Shown here piece by piece: positions 28,771 through 36,999 of a stretch of 64,000 nucleotides of DNA. Both the position numbers and the translations under genes were made by a program. The notes under the pieces were generated by a model. That model saw nothing but the letters and a program-made list of their open reading frames with translations. It was not told where the DNA came from and searched no databases. How positions within the stretch are numbered: position 1 is the first letter of the stretch; the number at the start of each line of letters is the position of its first letter. The DNA is from Commensalibacter papalotli (ex Servin-Garciduenas et al. 2014) (GTDB lineage: Bacteria > Pseudomonadota > Alphaproteobacteria > Acetobacterales > Acetobacteraceae), in contig NZ_ATSX01000001.1 of the NCBI RefSeq assembly GCF_000527695.1, positions 1,426,001 through 1,490,000 on the forward strand, given 5' to 3'.

Positions 28771-29497
28771 CGGTATCACTATCTGTAGCTGAACGTCCAT
28801 AAATTTTTTGCAATAACTCTTTAGCCGCATAATCACCTAGAAAACCATGAGCTTCTTGTGATAAAAGCTGTTGATAGGTCATACCATTACCCAAACCATC
28901 TTTCATGGCATTCAACCATCCACTATCACCATCCGTAGCTGCACGACCTAATATACTGCTCATTAATTGCCTGGCCGCATAATCACCATGATACCCATGT
29001 GCGTGCTCATATCTTACCCACTGAGCATCTTTACCCTCAGCAAATCTGTCTTGTGACCAAGTAATATCTTGTTCCGAAGGATTAACACCCATATTCGTTA
29101 ACATATTTACAACAGCTTCACGGACTGATGGACTAAAGGCAAAATCATTACGAATATCAGACATAGTTGATACCCGACTAACATACGCTGGGGACTTATC
29201 ATATGTTATAAAATTAAACTGTGATAATTGAGACTGCTGATCTCTAATCGTCGATTCGCTTACATCGTGTCCCATTATTGCTTTATCCAACTGTGCAATT
29301 CGATTGTATGCTTCCTGAGAATAAACTACTTTATCAATCTCTGGCTTTAATTTACCTGTAAGAACAATTTTATTTGTATCAGCTTTTTTTATTTCTTGTT
29401 TAGTAGGCTCTCTTCCTAACACATCCTTGTAAATATCAGTTAATAAATTTTCATAAACGACTGACAATGGCTGCAGTTGTCCATCATAAAATCCCAT
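28742..29497 (-). CDS. DUF4214-like repeat protein, 3' part of a split gene
   Basis: The 251-residue reading frame has an N-terminal DIYKDVLGREPTKQE motif typical of DUF4214. It then has two related units of about 45 residues, GDYAARQLMSSILGRAATDGDSGWLN and GDYAAKELLQKIYGRSATDSDTAWLN. It overlaps the upstream frame by 14 bases. With one C fewer in the C9 tract the two frames join as IIIPPP then MGFYDGQLQP, so this is most likely the 3' part of one gene of about 1.1 kb. Its own end is shifted by the tandem repeat at 28731-28770; the older stop would be at 28677-28679. DUF4214 domains are common in surface or type I secreted proteins; no signal peptide is seen. A separate coupled gene with the ATG at 29497 is the alternative. 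Confidence 0.7.
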   Translation of the reverse strand: MGFYDGQLQPLSVVYENLLTDIYKDVLGREPTKQEIKKADTNKIVLTGKLKPEIDKVVYSQEAYNRIAQLDKAIMGHDVSESTIRDQQSQLSQFNFITYDKSPAYVSRVSTMSDIRNDFAFSPSVREAVVNMLTNMGVNPSEQDITWSQDRFAEGKDAQWVRYEHAHGYHGDYAARQLMSSILGRAATDGDSGWLNAMKDGLGNGMTYQQLLSQEAHGFLGDYAAKELLQKIYGRSATDSDTAWLNMVKYG

Positions 29498-29834
29498 CGG
29501 GGGGGGGAATAATTATAGGTTGACTCATTGGTGAGATTAACGTAAAATCTTTACCTTTAGCAGCAATATTTAAACTTTGGTTTTGTTCATTACTTGGTGT
29601 CAACGCAGTCGTATTCATTTCAGCACGCATCAGATTCGTTGTTATATGAGACAAATCTTTTTGGTACCAATCATTTCCTGATTGTAAAATTGTGATCTTT
29701 TGTGCTTCATTTACATCATTATGACCCATAATGAACGAATGCTCTTCAGATTGCTTGTTATCTACGTGAACAACAGATCCATCCATAGAATCTGATATTG
29801 ATTGATGAGTTGGAAATAAAATAGATTCAGACAT
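29484..29834 (-). CDS. 5' part of the split DUF4214-like gene
   Basis: The 116-residue frame begins MSESILFPTHQSISDSMDGS after a GAGCT ribosome binding site and is rich in Ser, Asn, Gln and Thr, with no signal peptide or known domain. It runs into a C9 tract on the minus strand and stops after PPPDGIL. Eight C residues would continue into the frame at 29497. The whole gene would then encode roughly 360 residues or more. Slippage during replication, a sequencing error, or natural decay would all give this picture. Confidence 0.65.
   Translation of the reverse strand: MSESILFPTHQSISDSMDGSVVHVDNKQSEEHSFIMGHNDVNEAQKITILQSGNDWYQKDLSHITTNLMRAEMNTTALTPSNEQNQSLNIAAKGKDFTLISPMSQPIIIPPPDGIL
29499..29507. 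repeat. G9 (C9 on the coding strand) homopolymer tract
   Basis: Nine consecutive G on the + strand at the junction of the two overlapping frames. Loss of one base restores a single open frame. In this AT-rich sequence such a run stands out and is prone to slipped-strand mispairing. Confidence 0.85.
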
Positions 29835-30078
29835 TATAAGCTCCTAGTTAATAAAAATTACCTCCATAATTTAAGATTACTTATGAATAATCAATCGAAA
29901 TTATTGCATGTAAAATAATATTATAATATTAAAACAATTTGAGTTTTTTAAGCAACAACCCTATAATTTTCTATTAAATTGTACAGCTATTTATCATAAA
30001 TAAACCGTAAAAGAATGGTCGTAACCTTTCCCTTACGGCTTAAACAATTCGTTTGATGATTATGAATAAATATTCTTT

Positions 30079-32364
30079 CTAAAAGTCGATCCGTGCGGTA
30101 ACTTTGAAATAGCGTCCTGGTTGGCTGTAAAATTGTTGACGCATACCGCTTGCTGATTGTCCAATTGGTAAAGAGGTTGCATTATAATATTTTTTATCAA
30201 ACATATTATACATCCCTGCTTGAATTTTCAGAGGCTTATAAAATGCAGGACGATACCAACCTGTCCAATCAAAAATTACATATCCTGGCGTATTCCACTG
30301 TTTGCTTGGAGTACCAGTACTGGTCATATATTTTGCATTGTCTCGTGCAATCGCAAACGTACTGGATAGATCACTTCCCCAATTTTCTTGTTTATAGCCA
30401 AAACCAACAATACCACGGAAAGGTGCAACGGAAGCCAGATTATAATCCATATCGGTATCTCTTCCCTTCGTATAAGCAAAAGATCCCCAGCTGTGCCAAT
30501 GTTTATCAAATTCCCAATTAACATTCGCTTCTAATCCATAGATCCGCACAGATTTCAGGTTTGTATACCCAAAACATTGCATATAACTACATGGGGTAAC
30601 CCCCATCATATCGATGAAGTTTTTATAATAATTGTCATAAAACGCAACATTAGCCCCACGTTTTGAATCACCATATTTTAAACCAACTTCCCATCCACGA
30701 CCATTTTCTGCTTTTAGATTAGGATTGCCACTCGCAGAATAAAAAGGAGCAGTACTATAAGATAAATATTGCTCTGTTGCCGAAGGCGCACGATAAGATT
30801 GTGAATAAAGCGCATATGCCGTCAATTTCTTTGCCACTCTTGCCTCTGCCAAAAATTTTGGAGAATAACGAGAACCGCTGGCACCTGATGATGAGCCTGT
30901 ATAACCTGGGTTATTTTGATAGTCTTTTGTATCGTGAGGATCTCTTTTATAATAATCAAACCGAACACCAGGGGTTAAGTGCAACCAATCATTTTTACCC
31001 AAAGAGATCCTATCTTGCAACATGGCACTTAAATCCGTACCATGAACATCTGGCATATCAGCATAATTATTATGTACAAATGGACTGGGGGTTGCACGCC
31101 AACCACGTTGCTTTTGACTTGTATCAGATAAATAAGCCTCTCCACCAAATGTAATCGCATGATGCACTGAACCCGTATAGGCATTCACGGTCGCAGAACC
31201 CAAAGCACCATAAGTTTGAGTATTCAGCTTCAAATCCTGCCATACATTACTTGCGGGGCGTTTAGAATTATAATTTGTTGTATTCGTCATGGTATTTTGA
31301 TCTTGCCAATAGGCCGTAAAATGCCCTTCACCGAAAAGATCTTTTGGATTTTCAGCAATATAATCATAATTCGCACTAAACCGAGAGCGTTGGTTTTCTG
31401 TATTCGTATGATAATCTTGTCCAACAGCTGTTTGAGAGGTCAATGTATGTTCATGATTATTTAAATCATACCATTCCCCCGTAAGGTCTAAACGATGTCC
31501 ACCAGAAAAATAATGCCTTATTTTACCCAAAAAGCTACCTTGGACATAATGTGCAGGATTTGCCTTGGTTCGGTTTTTCCCTTGCCCACCTGTTTCGCCT
31601 CTATTGCCAGTTTCGCTGCCATTTTGATAACCACCAGATAATAAGAATAACGTATTTTTATATCGTGCAGCAAAAGATTGATTTAAAATTGCAGCCTCTT
31701 TTTGCCCAGCATAAGTTGCTTTTGTAGAATTCCCGAATGTTTTTCCTGGTTTTAAAATATCCTCTGGGTTTAAAGTGCGAAACGCCAAAACACCACCCAA
31801 GGCCCCTGTTCCAAAAAAGCTGGAATCGGAACTTTTAATGATATCAATACCGCCCATACTATTAAAGTCGAAATAACCTACCCCACCTTGTTGAGTAGGC
31901 GAACCGCCTGCATAAGCACCATCATTCGAAAAAGGTTGTCTTATTCCATCAACGGTCACCAACACACGGTTGCGATCCAAACCACGCATATTTAAGCTGG
32001 AGCTATCCTCATTAAAATTAACAGAGGCATCAACACGTCGTGAGAAATCTTCCAAGTCATCAATTTGACGGTCAATTAACGTTTCTCTATTAATTGTTGT
32101 GGTTAAAACGCGTGATTTTCCAACATTTGTATAGTCTTTATCAGGATCGACTTTGGCTGCATCTAAGATAGGATCAGACTTTCCTTTGACCACAACTGGG
32201 CTAAGGTTAACATTGGTTGCTGTGTCGTCAGAACTTGATTGTTGCGTCGTTAAATCAGACGAACTTTGGGTTGTTTGCGCAAATGCACCAATTGATGTTA
32301 GGCATAGAAAACTAGATGCCATTAACCAGGATGCTTGTGTTTTTGCTAAGAAATGCGTTTTCAT
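30079..32364 (-). CDS. TonB-dependent haem/haemoglobin-type outer membrane receptor
   Basis: The 761-residue receptor begins with a signal peptide ending SIGAFAQ. A plug domain follows from about residue 85 (RETLIDRQIDDLEDFSRRVDASVNFNE, MRGLDRNRVLVTVDGIRQP, GGVLAFRTL), then a 22-strand barrel ending in the conserved YFKVTARIDF with terminal Phe. The GALGGVLAFRT plug and NPNLKAENGRGWEVGLKY barrel motifs are those of the haemoglobin/transferrin/lactoferrin receptor group (HmuR/HasR-like). The divergent gene is haem oxygenase, followed by exbB-exbD-tonB, so haem or haemoprotein uptake is the likely role. Fur-like palindromes lie 30 bases before its start. The YRAPSATEQYLSYS region could also serve siderophores in distant relatives. 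Confidence 0.9.
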   Translation of the reverse strand: MKTHFLAKTQASWLMASSFLCLTSIGAFAQTTQSSSDLTTQQSSSDDTATNVNLSPVVVKGKSDPILDAAKVDPDKDYTNVGKSRVLTTTINRETLIDRQIDDLEDFSRRVDASVNFNEDSSSLNMRGLDRNRVLVTVDGIRQPFSNDGAYAGGSPTQQGGVGYFDFNSMGGIDIIKSSDSSFFGTGALGGVLAFRTLNPEDILKPGKTFGNSTKATYAGQKEAAILNQSFAARYKNTLFLLSGGYQNGSETGNRGETGGQGKNRTKANPAHYVQGSFLGKIRHYFSGGHRLDLTGEWYDLNNHEHTLTSQTAVGQDYHTNTENQRSRFSANYDYIAENPKDLFGEGHFTAYWQDQNTMTNTTNYNSKRPASNVWQDLKLNTQTYGALGSATVNAYTGSVHHAITFGGEAYLSDTSQKQRGWRATPSPFVHNNYADMPDVHGTDLSAMLQDRISLGKNDWLHLTPGVRFDYYKRDPHDTKDYQNNPGYTGSSSGASGSRYSPKFLAEARVAKKLTAYALYSQSYRAPSATEQYLSYSTAPFYSASGNPNLKAENGRGWEVGLKYGDSKRGANVAFYDNYYKNFIDMMGVTPCSYMQCFGYTNLKSVRIYGLEANVNWEFDKHWHSWGSFAYTKGRDTDMDYNLASVAPFRGIVGFGYKQENWGSDLSSTFAIARDNAKYMTSTGTPSKQWNTPGYVIFDWTGWYRPAFYKPLKIQAGMYNMFDKKYYNATSLPIGQSASGMRQQFYSQPGRYFKVTARIDF

Positions 32365-32393
32365 TTTAATCCACAGATTAGTTTATTTATTAA

Positions 32394-32408
32394 TGAGAAT
32401 GATTATTA
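32394..32408. promoter_or_regulatory. Fur-like 7-1-7 palindrome 1
   Basis: TGAGAAT-G-ATTATTA, close to the 7-1-7 Fur consensus TGATAAT-n-ATTATCA, 30 bases upstream of the receptor start. Confidence 0.7.
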
Positions 32409-32450
32409 GTATCAATGATTAGCTAAATTATATAAAATTGTCAAATTAAA

Positions 32451-32465
32451 TGAGAATAATTATTA
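32451..32465. promoter_or_regulatory. Fur-like 7-1-7 palindrome 2
   Basis: TGAGAAT-A-ATTATTA, identical to palindrome 1 except for the centre base, in the middle of the divergent promoter region. Confidence 0.7.
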
Positions 32466-32479
32466 AATTCAATATATAT

Positions 32480-32494
32480 TGCAAATCATTCGCA
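32480..32494. promoter_or_regulatory. Fur-like 7-1-7 palindrome 3
   Basis: TGCAAAT-C-ATTCGCA, six of seven pairs complementary, same spacing as the other sites, on the haem oxygenase side. Confidence 0.6.
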
Positions 32495-32518
32495 TATACT
32501 ATAAAGGTTATATGTAAT

Positions 32519-32533
32519 TGCGAATCATTCTTA
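32519..32533. promoter_or_regulatory. Fur-like 7-1-7 palindrome 4
   Basis: TGCGAAT-C-ATTCTTA, 49 bases before the haem oxygenase ATG at 32583. Its position argues against the earlier in-frame ATG at 32541 as the start. Confidence 0.6.
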
Positions 32534-32582
32534 TATTATTATGATTCAAACAAAAAAATTATTTACTTTCGGAAAGCTAAAT

Positions 32583-33149
32583 ATGTCAGAAGTTATGGAA
32601 CCCTTATTAACCTCATCTTTACGCAATCGTACAAAAAGCGTTCATGGAAAATTGGACGAGCATCTTATGGGAATGGGCCTGTTTTCTGACAAAGAAAAAT
32701 ATAAGATTTTTTTAACCCTACAATATTATATTCATCGAGATGCTGATCACTTATATTCAAATTCTAACCTATCAGCAATTATTCCCAATTTGCACCTACG
32801 CAATCGTTTTGTAAAAGTCAAAGAGGACATGCAAGATTTAGGTGTGACCATTCCATCTCCTATCCAACCTCCTGTAATTACGAATACCTCTTCGGCGATT
32901 GGTTCATTATACGTTGTGGAAGGATCAAAATTAGGGGCAAAATATCTATTACACCATGTTGGAATGATTGGCCTTTCTGATGAATATGGTGCCCGACATT
33001 TGGGTGCAGATAGTGAAGGACGTGGTACGTCTTGGCGCAGTTTTCAATCCGCAATCGACAGCGCAAAAATAGATATTCCAGTAGCTGTAAAAGCTGCCGA
33101 ACAAACATTTGAACGTGTTTTTTCTCATCTTCAAAACATCACTGGGTAA
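32583..33149 (+). CDS. Haem oxygenase (biliverdin-producing)
   Basis: The 188-residue protein opens haem to biliverdin, CO and Fe2+ in the cytoplasm. The proximal His lies in RNRTKSVHGKLDEHLMG, and the distal helix and family signature in VVEGSKLGAKYLLHHVG. BphO-like bacterial oxygenases have this size. ATG 32583 is chosen because CGGAAAG stands 7-8 bases ahead, while the ATG at 32541 has no ribosome binding site and falls just after a Fur-like site. No phytochrome gene is adjacent; the neighbours are a TonB receptor and exbB-exbD-tonB, so iron recovery from imported haem is the likely role. A periplasmic and inner-membrane haem permease (hmuTUV) is absent from the window. Confidence 0.92.
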   Translation: MSEVMEPLLTSSLRNRTKSVHGKLDEHLMGMGLFSDKEKYKIFLTLQYYIHRDADHLYSNSNLSAIIPNLHLRNRFVKVKEDMQDLGVTIPSPIQPPVITNTSSAIGSLYVVEGSKLGAKYLLHHVGMIGLSDEYGARHLGADSEGRGTSWRSFQSAIDSAKIDIPVAVKAAEQTFERVFSHLQNITG

Positions 33150-33167
33150 GTCTCAACTTTTACTTAT

Positions 33168-33225
33168 CCGCATCAGGGATCTATGCCTCTTATCATAATG
33201 AAACTCACCCTGATGCGGTTTTTTA
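33168..33225 (+). terminator. Strong terminator after haem oxygenase
   Basis: CCGCATCAGGG (33168-33178) pairs perfectly with CCCTGATGCGG (33208-33218), followed by seven T. It separates haem oxygenase from exbB, which starts 49 bases later, so partial read-through or a promoter inside the gap is needed for exbB. Confidence 0.9.
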
Positions 33226-33274
33226 TTAGCTTAATAAAGCCTTTAATTCCTTTACTGTTTATTGGAGAACATTC

Positions 33275-33994
33275 ATGACGCCGATTTCTTTTTCACCATG
33301 GTCGATGTTTTTAGAAGCCAATATCGTTGTGCAAATCGTTATGGTCATTTTAAGTTTTGGCTGTTTATTAAGCTGGACTATTTGTATTGCTAAATCAATT
33401 GAGCTTTTTATTGTACATAGAAATCTTTATACAGAACAGGTAATCTTACAAAAATCTGGAAAACTAGAAGCAGAGCATATACAGAATAAAAAATGTGTTG
33501 TTGGTGCAATGATAATGGCAGTACTGGATGAATATCAGTCTTCCAAAGGAATTACCCATGATCTGACAGGGCTTAAAGAACGCATTGCCATGACTTTGGA
33601 ACGCGTCGAAGCCAGCGAAGGACGCCGTTTATTAAAAGGCACAGGGTTGCTTGCTACTATTGGAGCAACTGCACCTTTTGTTGGATTATTTGGTACAGTT
33701 TGGGGAATTATGAATTCTTTTACAGGAATTGTTGCAGCCAAAGCCACCAGCTTAACCGTGGTAGCCCCTGGTATTGCAGAGGCTTTATTGGCCACTGCTT
33801 TGGGATTAGTTACAGCTATTCCAGCAGTGATCTTATATAATATATTCTCTCGGAATATTATGCATTGCAGAGCACACATCGCCGATCTCAGTACATTGAT
33901 CATGCGTATTGTTTCTCGGGACGTCAGCCAAATGACTGCACAACAAGGCAAAGGGCAAGTTATTCAATTTGGTCTGCGTGCTGCAGGAGAATAA
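33275..33994 (+). CDS. exbB: TonB-system energiser protein ExbB
   Basis: The 239-residue inner-membrane protein forms the proton channel with ExbD that drives TonB. A first helix (VVQIVMVILSFGCLLSWTICIAKS) is followed by a cytoplasmic domain and two further helices. The hallmark GLLATIGATAPFVGLFGTVWGIMNSF and GIAEALLATALGLVTAIPAVILYN are present. GGAG stands before the ATG. ExbB, exbD and tonB overlap or touch, forming an operon behind haem oxygenase. Confidence 0.97.
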   Translation: MTPISFSPWSMFLEANIVVQIVMVILSFGCLLSWTICIAKSIELFIVHRNLYTEQVILQKSGKLEAEHIQNKKCVVGAMIMAVLDEYQSSKGITHDLTGLKERIAMTLERVEASEGRRLLKGTGLLATIGATAPFVGLFGTVWGIMNSFTGIVAAKATSLTVVAPGIAEALLATALGLVTAIPAVILYNIFSRNIMHCRAHIADLSTLIMRIVSRDVSQMTAQQGKGQVIQFGLRAAGE

Positions 33995-34422
33995 TGATGA
34001 TCCGTATGCGTCATAACGATGAAACTCCTAACGAAGTTAATGACATTAACGTAACACCCTTTATTGATGTTGTCCTGGTGTTACTGATTATCTTTATGGT
34101 TGCCGCACCATTAAGTACCGTGAATATTCCTGTTAACTTGCCAGGATCAACAGAAAAAACAACACCATCACCGACTAACCCTGTTTTTCTGACATTAAAA
34201 ACAGATCAAACCTTATCTATAGGTGAAAATAAAATCAACAAAGATCAATTGGCCGCAGCTTTGGACACCGCAACAAAGGGCAATAAAAATGAGGCAATTT
34301 TCTTAAGAGCCGATAAAAAAGTTGATTATGAAAGCTTGATCTCTGTGATGGATCAATTACGCTCAGCAGGGTATTTAAAAGTTGCTTTGGTTAATCTGGC
34401 CAAAGAAGGAGCTACACCGTGA
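33994..34422 (+). CDS. exbD: TonB-system protein ExbD
   Basis: The 142-residue protein has a short cytoplasmic N-terminus (MMIRMRHNDETPNEVNDINVTPF). One membrane helix follows with the proton-carrying Asp in FIDVVLVLLIIFMVAAP, then a periplasmic domain. The ATG at 33994 overlaps the exbB stop by one base; the next ATG at 33997 is better spaced from AGGAGA at 33985-33990, so the product may lack the first Met. The frame is open further upstream inside exbB, but that part is only a shadow. Confidence 0.96.
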   Translation: MMIRMRHNDETPNEVNDINVTPFIDVVLVLLIIFMVAAPLSTVNIPVNLPGSTEKTTPSPTNPVFLTLKTDQTLSIGENKINKDQLAAALDTATKGNKNEAIFLRADKKVDYESLISVMDQLRSAGYLKVALVNLAKEGATP

Positions 34423-35270
34423 GCTCTTTTTTTTTAAATTTTTCTTTTTTTATCAATAAGGTGCCTGATTTGTCTTTTAATCAATGGCAAAGAGCATATC
34501 AACAATACCAACATAAACAAGACCGTTTACTTTGGGGAAGCTCCTTAATCGGCAGCTCTTTTTTTTTAATAGGGATTGCTTGGGTTGCGTTTCATATGCC
34601 TCATACGCATACGATTGCTTTACCCACAGACACGCCACCCGCAATCACACTTGATTTATCAACGGATCTTGCACCTGCATCTCCTCCTATGGCGGCAACA
34701 CCAGAACCTCAACCCTTGGAAGAACAAACTTCTTCGATGGATGCACCCCCTGCCCCTTCTCCCGAAATTATTTTACCAAAAACTCAAAAACTCAAGAAAA
34801 TTCAACCTGTCGAGCATAAACAAATTGCAAAAAAACAGGTTAAACCTATTCAACACCAACCTGTTGCACCTGTTTCCCAGACAACAAATACAACACCTTC
34901 AAACTCTCAGTTGCAATCAGCATCAACTGTGACATCCAGTAATGCAAATAGTGCGCATGCATCCTCTCATACAAAAGCATCAATGAGTCCTGCGTCATGG
35001 CAAGGCAGTGTATTAAAAAAACTTGAACGTTTAAAAAACTATCCTTCTGATGCACAAAATAATAGACAAGAAGGTGTTGCAACAATTAAAATCACCATTA
35101 ATCGTCAAGGGAATGTTCTATCTTCTAAATTGGCAAAAAGCTCTGGATATTCTACATTAGACAAAGAGGCTGTTGCACTGGCTTATCGTGCCAGTCCTCT
35201 GCCTGCAGTGCCCGAAAGTATTAAAGGGAACAATATTACAATTAATGTGCCTGTTGATTTTCACATGTAA
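34419..35270 (+). CDS. tonB: TonB energy transducer
   Basis: The 283-residue protein has a cytoplasmic N-terminus of about 40 residues, longer than usual. A membrane helix follows (LIGSSFFLIGIAWVAFHMP), then a Pro/Lys/Gln-rich periplasmic spacer with PEPQPLEE and a C-terminal TonB domain from about residue 190 (YPSDAQNNRQEGVATIKITINRQGNVLSS). The GTG start overlaps the exbD stop (GTGA). Two T9 runs lie at 34425-34433 and 34559-34567 within the coding part. It spans the periplasm and energises the receptor at 30079-32364. Confidence 0.95.
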   Translation: MSSFFLNFSFFINKVPDLSFNQWQRAYQQYQHKQDRLLWGSSLIGSSFFLIGIAWVAFHMPHTHTIALPTDTPPAITLDLSTDLAPASPPMAATPEPQPLEEQTSSMDAPPAPSPEIILPKTQKLKKIQPVEHKQIAKKQVKPIQHQPVAPVSQTTNTTPSNSQLQSASTVTSSNANSAHASSHTKASMSPASWQGSVLKKLERLKNYPSDAQNNRQEGVATIKITINRQGNVLSSKLAKSSGYSTLDKEAVALAYRASPLPAVPESIKGNNITINVPVDFHM

Positions 35271-35309
35271 GTTGTTTTTTCTATTTTTAACTTACATATG
35301 TTATTTTTT
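35265..35309 (+). terminator. Terminator of exbB-exbD-tonB
   Basis: ATGTAAGTT (35265-35273, including the tonB stop) pairs with AACTTACAT (35289-35297), followed by a T-rich stretch. Confidence 0.65.
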
Positions 35310-35516
35310 ATAATGATTAAATCTTCAGGATAAAGCTGAACTGGCTATAAATCACTTTGATCGTTTTTGTTATCATTCATAATTATATATTACGATCTGC
35401 GCCCCATAGCTATAACTGGCAAAATGACAATAGCTGGCAAACTACTTCAAACAATCTTCCTATTGGGAATATTATACCTACTATTGGTAACAAACCTTAT
35501 CTTATAATAAAATAAA
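35310..35516. other. Intergenic region between tonB and xylA
   Basis: Convergent gap. There is a loose repeat of AGCTATAACTGGCAAAATGACA and AGCTGGCAAACT around 35410-35445; no gene or clear fold. Confidence 0.4.
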
Positions 35517-35550
35517 TTAAAAAAACGGCGCTAGACTTACCTAACGCCGT
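35517..35550 (-). terminator. Terminator of xylA
   Basis: ACGGCG (35525-35530) pairs with CGCCGT (35545-35550), extended by TAG/CTA across one unpaired base; eight A follow downstream, that is T8 on the minus strand. Confidence 0.85.
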
Positions 35551-35581
35551 ATATTTTCAACTATCAAAGCTTTGATAAAAC

Positions 35582-36901
35582 TTAATCAAAGATATAATGA
35601 TTTACCAAGTTTTCTAAACGTTCTTGATCACCACTAACTGGTTGTGGACGAAGGTCATTACTTTCCACATGTTTAGCAATATCAGCCAATGTCATTTTAC
35701 CAGCCAACATATCTTTACCAAATTGAGTATTCCATCCAGCATAACGTTTATCTGTATTGGCTTTTAATTGATCATCACTCATTATTTTAGCAGCACATTT
35801 CAATGATAATGCCATCGTGTCCATTCCACCAATATGACCATAGAAAATCGAATATTTATCAGTAGATTGACGTCTGACCTTAGAATCAAAATTCAATCCA
35901 CCCGTTGTAAAGCCACCATTTTTAAGAATTTCATACATAATTAATGTATTTTCTTCGACACTATTTGGAAATTGATCAGTATCCCATCCCAATTGTGGAT
36001 CACCACGGTTCGCATCCAAAGATCCAAAAATACCCAAAGAAAACGCCATTGCAACTTCATGCTGGAAAGAATGACCAGCAAGCGTTGCGTGATTGGCTTC
36101 AATATTAACTTTGATTTCTTTTTCTAAACCAAATTGTTTTAAGAACCCATAAATAGTTGCAACGTCATAATCATATTGATGTTTTGTTGGCTCTTGTGGT
36201 TTTGGTTCGATCAACAAGGTGCCTTTATAACCAATTTTATGCTTATTTTCCACAACCATTGACATAAAGCGACCCAGTTGCTCACGTTCTTTTTTAAGGT
36301 CAGTGTTTAGAAGACTTTCATATCCTTCACGCCCGCCCCAAAGAACATAATTTTCTCCACCAAGTTTATGAGTAACATTCATTGCATTCACAACTTGTGC
36401 TGCTGCATAAGCAAAGATTTCTGGATCAGGGTTTGTTGCAGCCCCACCCATATAACGAGGGTTGGTAAAACAATTTGCCGTACCCCATAAAGGTTTAATA
36501 CCAGTGGCTGTTTGTTTTTCCAACATTATATCCGCAAGCACAGCAGAGTTATGTAAATATTCTTTAATATTTTTCCCTTCAGGAGCCACATCCACATCAT
36601 GGAAAGCATAAAAAGGAACATTCATTTTTTGAAAAAATTCAAAGGCAACATCTGCTTTTGCTTTGGCATTGGTTAGTGGATCAGAACTTGCTTGCCAAGG
36701 ATATTGAAAAGAACCCGTTCCAAACATATCCGTACCATTCCAGCAAAAAGTATGCCAGTAACAAATAGCAAAACGAAGATGTTCTGACATTTTCTTGCCC
36801 AAGACAATTTCATCAGGATTATAATGACGAAAGGCAAGTGGGTTTTTGCTTTGAGGACCTTCATATTGAACTTTTTGAACTTTGTCATAATAATTTTGCA
36901 T
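35582..36901 (-). CDS. xylA: Xylose isomerase
   Basis: The 439-residue TIM-barrel enzyme (EC 5.3.1.5) converts D-xylose to D-xylulose. Catalytic and metal-site stretches are [63 protein letters not shown], and [20 protein letters not shown]. Length matches the group II enzyme of E. coli (440). AGGAG precedes the ATG. It lies 99 bases downstream of the xylose symporter gene on the same strand. No xylulokinase gene is in the window, so xylB must be elsewhere. Confidence 0.98.
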   Translation of the reverse strand: MQNYYDKVQKVQYEGPQSKNPLAFRHYNPDEIVLGKKMSEHLRFAICYWHTFCWNGTDMFGTGSFQYPWQASSDPLTNAKAKADVAFEFFQKMNVPFYAFHDVDVAPEGKNIKEYLHNSAVLADIMLEKQTATGIKPLWGTANCFTNPRYMGGAATNPDPEIFAYAAAQVVNAMNVTHKLGGENYVLWGGREGYESLLNTDLKKEREQLGRFMSMVVENKHKIGYKGTLLIEPKPQEPTKHQYDYDVATIYGFLKQFGLEKEIKVNIEANHATLAGHSFQHEVAMAFSLGIFGSLDANRGDPQLGWDTDQFPNSVEENTLIMYEILKNGGFTTGGLNFDSKVRRQSTDKYSIFYGHIGGMDTMALSLKCAAKIMSDDQLKANTDKRYAGWNTQFGKDMLAGKMTLADIAKHVESNDLRPQPVSGDQERLENLVNHYIFD

Positions 36902-36999
36902 AATCGATCTCCTAAATGATCAGTGTGCTTATTTTATAATTCACTATTCATGATGAATAATAAAATTATGAATTAACGATAAAGATAAATGGTTAAAGT

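Noticed and set aside
33865-33993. Long N-terminal extension of exbD into exbB
   Set aside because: The family starts with the short MRMRHND-type N-terminus and a ribosome binding site lies right before 33994; the extension is out-of-frame exbB sequence.
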